NCBI GenBank assembly: GCA_016748015.1
Contig: JAAOMT010000047.1
Coordinates: 83,598-147,597, forward strand
Direction of reading: 5' to 3'
Length of the DNA stretch: 64,000 bases
Source of the DNA: Geosiphon pyriformis
Taxonomy: Eukaryota; Glomeromycota; Glomeromycetes; Archaeosporales; Geosiphonaceae
In this document: piece by piece, positions 60,600 through 64,000 of the stretch
Layout of the letters: the number at the start of each line of letters is the position of its first letter
Numbering within the stretch: position 1 is the first letter of the stretch
The notes under the pieces: generated by a model
What the model saw: only the letters and a program-made list of their open reading frames with translations
Told to the model about the DNA's origin: nothing
Databases searched by the model: none
Position numbers and translations under genes: made by a program

Positions 60600-62197
60600 A
60601 TGAAATATTTAATTTTCTTCTTCTTTTTATCACAGGTTTTTAAAGTTGTAATCAATTCCAAAAATTTAGATGGGAACAAAAAATTCTTTCTTTCAAGAAA
60701 CAACCCAAAAAATTTAAATTTACATCATAATTTTTCAAAATCAATATTTTTTAACTCTTATTATCCCCAGTCAAAAAGACAAATTCTTCCAAGGGGTCAA
60801 TCACGACCTCATCCATTAAAAATAAGAATTTCTCCAGATGACAAGTTAATTTCAGATTTAGGAATGATAGCATTCGTAGCAAACCATGCTTACTGTGCTC
60901 CACAAAAAAATTTTATTGGAAAAGTGGTTGGCAAAAAGGATGTAATAGGTGCATTACTTTAAAAATGTAGAGTTTGAAATACTTTAAAATCATTTCCTTA
61001 GAATTTAATATAATTTAATTTTTCCAAAGCCCATTTAGGAGCTTATGTTTTTGATTCGAAATTTCCAATCTCCGTAGCAGCTGTTATCATATATTTTAAA
61101 GGAAAGGTAAATTTCGAACATTAATCACCCTTCAAAAAAGGTTTATCTAAAATTAAGGAGTCTTATAACATATCACATATATCCTCTTCTTGATTTAAGA
61201 CTTTGACAAAAGAACAATGGATTTCAAGGAAAACGGAACTTATACCGTTTACCTTTGCAGGGCAAGAGACTAATCTTGCACTTTTGGTAGATAAAGAATG
61301 GTTTGAAGATATCAAGAAGATGTGGCCAGTTATGAAGTCTAGAATTTATGAGATTCTTGAAGATCCGCCTTATGGGTTTGTTTTCGATAGTATCATTTTT
61401 ACAGGACATGCTATTGGTGGCGGTGTGTACATTAAGCTTATTGTATTAATATTCATGATTTTTCTAATATATATATATGATTTTTGAGTTTTGAAATATT
61501 TCTTCACAACTTTGATTCTGATTCCTATTAATAGCATATGCGACATTAGCAGCTGAATTATGGGAAATTGATATGCAAACCAGTAGCCTGGCACGAGCAT
61601 ATTCTTATGTTTCATCTCGACTAGTAACTTTTGGTGCCCCCAGAGTAGGTAATCAAAACTTTGCGCGACTCGTCAACAAGCATTATTTGACGAATGATCG
61701 AGTGACATACAAAAATGATCATGTTCCACATTTCCCCGCCAAAAAGCTAAATGGGAGTAAAAGAGTTATGGAACATTCAGAAACTGAAATTTGGATAAAG
61801 CCACTTAAATATGATTGTAATTGTCATCATCAAGGGAATGATGGAATGTATTGGAATAGTAGAGAGGAATATTTCAAGTGTTATGGATTGAATGTAGCTT
61901 TTGAATCGAAGAATATGTTGCTACCATATAATGGCACGGATATCCTTTTTCCACCTGATATAGTAAAATCTCGTGAGAATCTGGTAAATTTTTCTCAAAT
62001 ACTTGAAGGAAGGAATATTCATCAAATCTATTTCAACTAATTTTCTTTCCTCATGTATCAACTGATAGGCATGTAATGCAGGACAAAAGTTTCATAATGT
62101 TCCGAATGGATTTGTGCATCAGGGTCCTTATTTTGGTATTATGATGGGTAATTGTAATGGGTTTGGAGACTTTGGTTTGGTTGGAATCAGTTATTAG
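60600..62197 (+). CDS. Class-3 lipase-like protein, nucleophile Ser replaced by Ala (paralogue G)
   Basis: Five exons: 60600..60948, 61030..61106, 61200..61422, 61535..61983 and 62069..62197, spliced to 1227 nt (408 aa). The N-terminus (MKYLIFFFFLSQVFKVV) looks like a cleavable signal peptide rather than an anchor. A stalk with an SKRQ basic site precedes MIAFVANHAYC. Exon 2 gives VAAVIIYFKGK, and an extra phase-0 intron (61107-61199) not seen in the paralogues follows. The elbow is FTGHAIGGAYATLAAEL, with Ala in place of Ser. Exon 4 has VTFGAPRVGN, TYKNDHVPHFP, HSETEIWI and a Cys-containing segment longer than in the relatives. Exon 5 has ACNAG and HQGPYFGIMMGNC. It is closest to paralogue B (GAPR rather than GQPR). 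Exon 2 could also start at 61039 (in-frame alternative acceptor). Confidence 0.85.
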
Positions 62198-64000
62198 TAT
62201 TGTGAGTGATTTATATTTCCAATTTTAAAACAAATTTTATTTAGCGTGTGGTTGCATTCTGAAAAATCCAAAAATCAATTTATCAGAACAAACTTTATAA
62301 CTTTAATGCTGAAAATAGTCAAAGAAATATCAGAAAACTTGGTAGTTTTATTTAAAAATCTATTTTAAAAATTAGAGAAAAGGAAAGATTATAAATCACA
62401 CAAAATTATGTCACTTTTTGAAAATAATATTCAAATGTTAAATATAGTTTTTAACAATTCCTGAAGTAGAAGTTCTTTTTAAATATAATAATACTTAAAT
62501 AATTTGTATTGCTATAAAATTATTCACATGTTAATTTTCTCATATATTCATTCTACTTTCATTATGACAAATTTCTTTTTCAATTTGCTTTGAACTTTCT
62601 AACAATTAATTATTAAGCAAAAGCGTATATAATATTGTATTAATTCCTTATTTTTATTTTTATTCTTATTCTCAACTGAAAGAAAATTTCGATTATAACT
62701 TTGTAATTTCACATTTAATATTATAGCAAAAATTTTATTACAAATCTTAGTTAACCAAGAAAATAAATAGAAAAATTAATTTATAAATTCAATCAAAAAA
62801 ATATAAAATAAAAAAGTCATCATATTTAGAAAACAAAATTGAAAATATCTTAGATAATTTTAACAGAAATATTCACAATCTACTTTAATTAAGGCATTTA
62901 TTTTCATTACTAAGTCACAATTAATATGAGGTGATTTTACAACTTATCCATTTTAATTTTATTAAAACACGCCTTTGAAAGATGTAATAATAGTTTGAAA
63001 TTTCTTCTCTGCTATAGCATTAGTGTTTGAATCAAGTCTAGCTCAGAAAAGATAAGAAAGTTTCGAAAAAAAAACAAGGCAATAAGTAAAAATTATAAAA
63101 AATTGATAATAAAATTGAATAATTATAGTATTAGCTCATATTAATATTTCTTTAAATTATTATTGTCTTTTCTCGACCTATCAAAGAAAATTTTTCAATT
63201 AATCAAACAATACTATTCTTAAATTTCAAAAATAAGATATTTTTGCCTAAATCTTCTAATGGATAGACACATTACGATAATAATAATGACCGCTTAATTT
63301 TTGAATCGGTTTCCAAAGTTATACTTTAAGACCCAAATTGAACTTTTCAACCATTTTGAGAAAGATTATAATATGAGCGGCAGTTTACACATGGTGTTTC
63401 AGGACATTTTACCTACTACAATTTAGAGATAATATTTATGCTATTCATTTTTTCTGAATTTAATATGAAATAAAAATCAAATTATAAAAAGGGAAAAGCC
63501 AAGATTTTTTTACAAAGGCTTGATTTTTCTCCTGTACGCAAATAAAAGACCGATATCAAATTTATAAAAATATAAATTTAGACCGATAAAATATATACTC
63601 ATATAATAATCGAATCTTAAATTAATAACTGTCTTATATAGTATTCTTGGCCTATGCAGCATTAGAAAAGTAGTCTAGATTTCAAATTTCGTTTTCGACC
63701 TTAAAGCTTTATTTAAGATAGCTAAAAAACTATTGTATACTAGAATAAAATTAAAAGTGCAAATATAATATCCTATTTAGTGATAAATATTTTTAGTTTT
63801 CACGCAAATTTTATCACTATCATAAAACAATTGCTAAACTGAAGTGTAAATCTGTACAAAAATTAAAATCAATTTGATAACCTCAATCAAACTATTAACC
63901 TCACAATCTCACGCTGGGCCTCATACGTATCATTTCTCTCAAATTCAAGGCCAATATCATCGAAACTAATTATTTCATATTAAACTCAAACTCCTCTTAC
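62198..64000. other. AT-rich region, nothing recognised
   Basis: 1.8 kb downstream of paralogue G to the window end. Only short open frames and no repeat array. Confidence 0.6.

Overview
This window looks like nuclear DNA from a very AT-rich, intron-containing, early-diverging fungus. I infer Mucoromycota, most likely an arbuscular mycorrhizal (Glomeromycotina) lineage. The grounds are short GT-AG introns, chitin deacetylases, fungal class-3 lipase-like proteins, a PTC7-type phosphatase, a Fanzor (TnpB-like) relic of the kind common in these fungi, and long gene-poor AT stretches packed with microsatellites. The taxonomy is inference; no rRNA or other marker gene is present.

Layout. 1-650 (-) holds the 5' part of a lipase-like gene that runs off the left edge. 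651-7748 is an AT-rich, T/G-skewed desert. 7749-9121 (-) is a second lipase-like gene. 9122-19702 has no recognisable gene but contains an exceptional run of microsatellites. 19703-21710 (+) is a RhoGEF (DH domain) gene. 21711-29769 has no recognisable gene. 29770-38881 holds four more lipase-like genes in alternating orientation (- + - +). 39124-41118 (-) is an eight-exon single-pass membrane protein with a beta-rich ectodomain. 41119-48913 is gene-free apart from a dispersed repeat and a broken Fanzor gene (46402-47045). 48914-50162 and 51643-52883 (+) are tandem polysaccharide (chitin) deacetylases. 53487-55054 (-) is a PTC7-like PP2C phosphatase with N-terminal membrane helices. 55055-60599 is AT desert with an LTR-type retroelement piece. 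60600-62197 (+) is a seventh lipase-like gene. The rest is AT-rich and empty.

The main discovery is the lipase-like family. I spliced seven members by hand. Six complete reading frames close exactly, and they share three intron positions, a single N-terminal anchor or signal peptide, a conserved Asp loop and a conserved C-terminal HxGPYFG motif. In all six the nucleophile serine of the class-3 lipase elbow (GHSxGG) is replaced by glycine or alanine (GHGIGG, GHGLGG, GHGING, AHGVGG, GHAIGG). The cluster therefore looks like an expanded family of secreted or surface-anchored pseudo-lipases, probably ligand-binding or regulatory rather than hydrolytic. The neighbouring chitin deacetylases and the beta-rich membrane protein also act at the cell surface or wall, so the right half of the window is largely a surface-protein neighbourhood.

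All splice sites were called by eye from GT/AG consensus, frame closure and alignment among paralogues. No transcript evidence was available.
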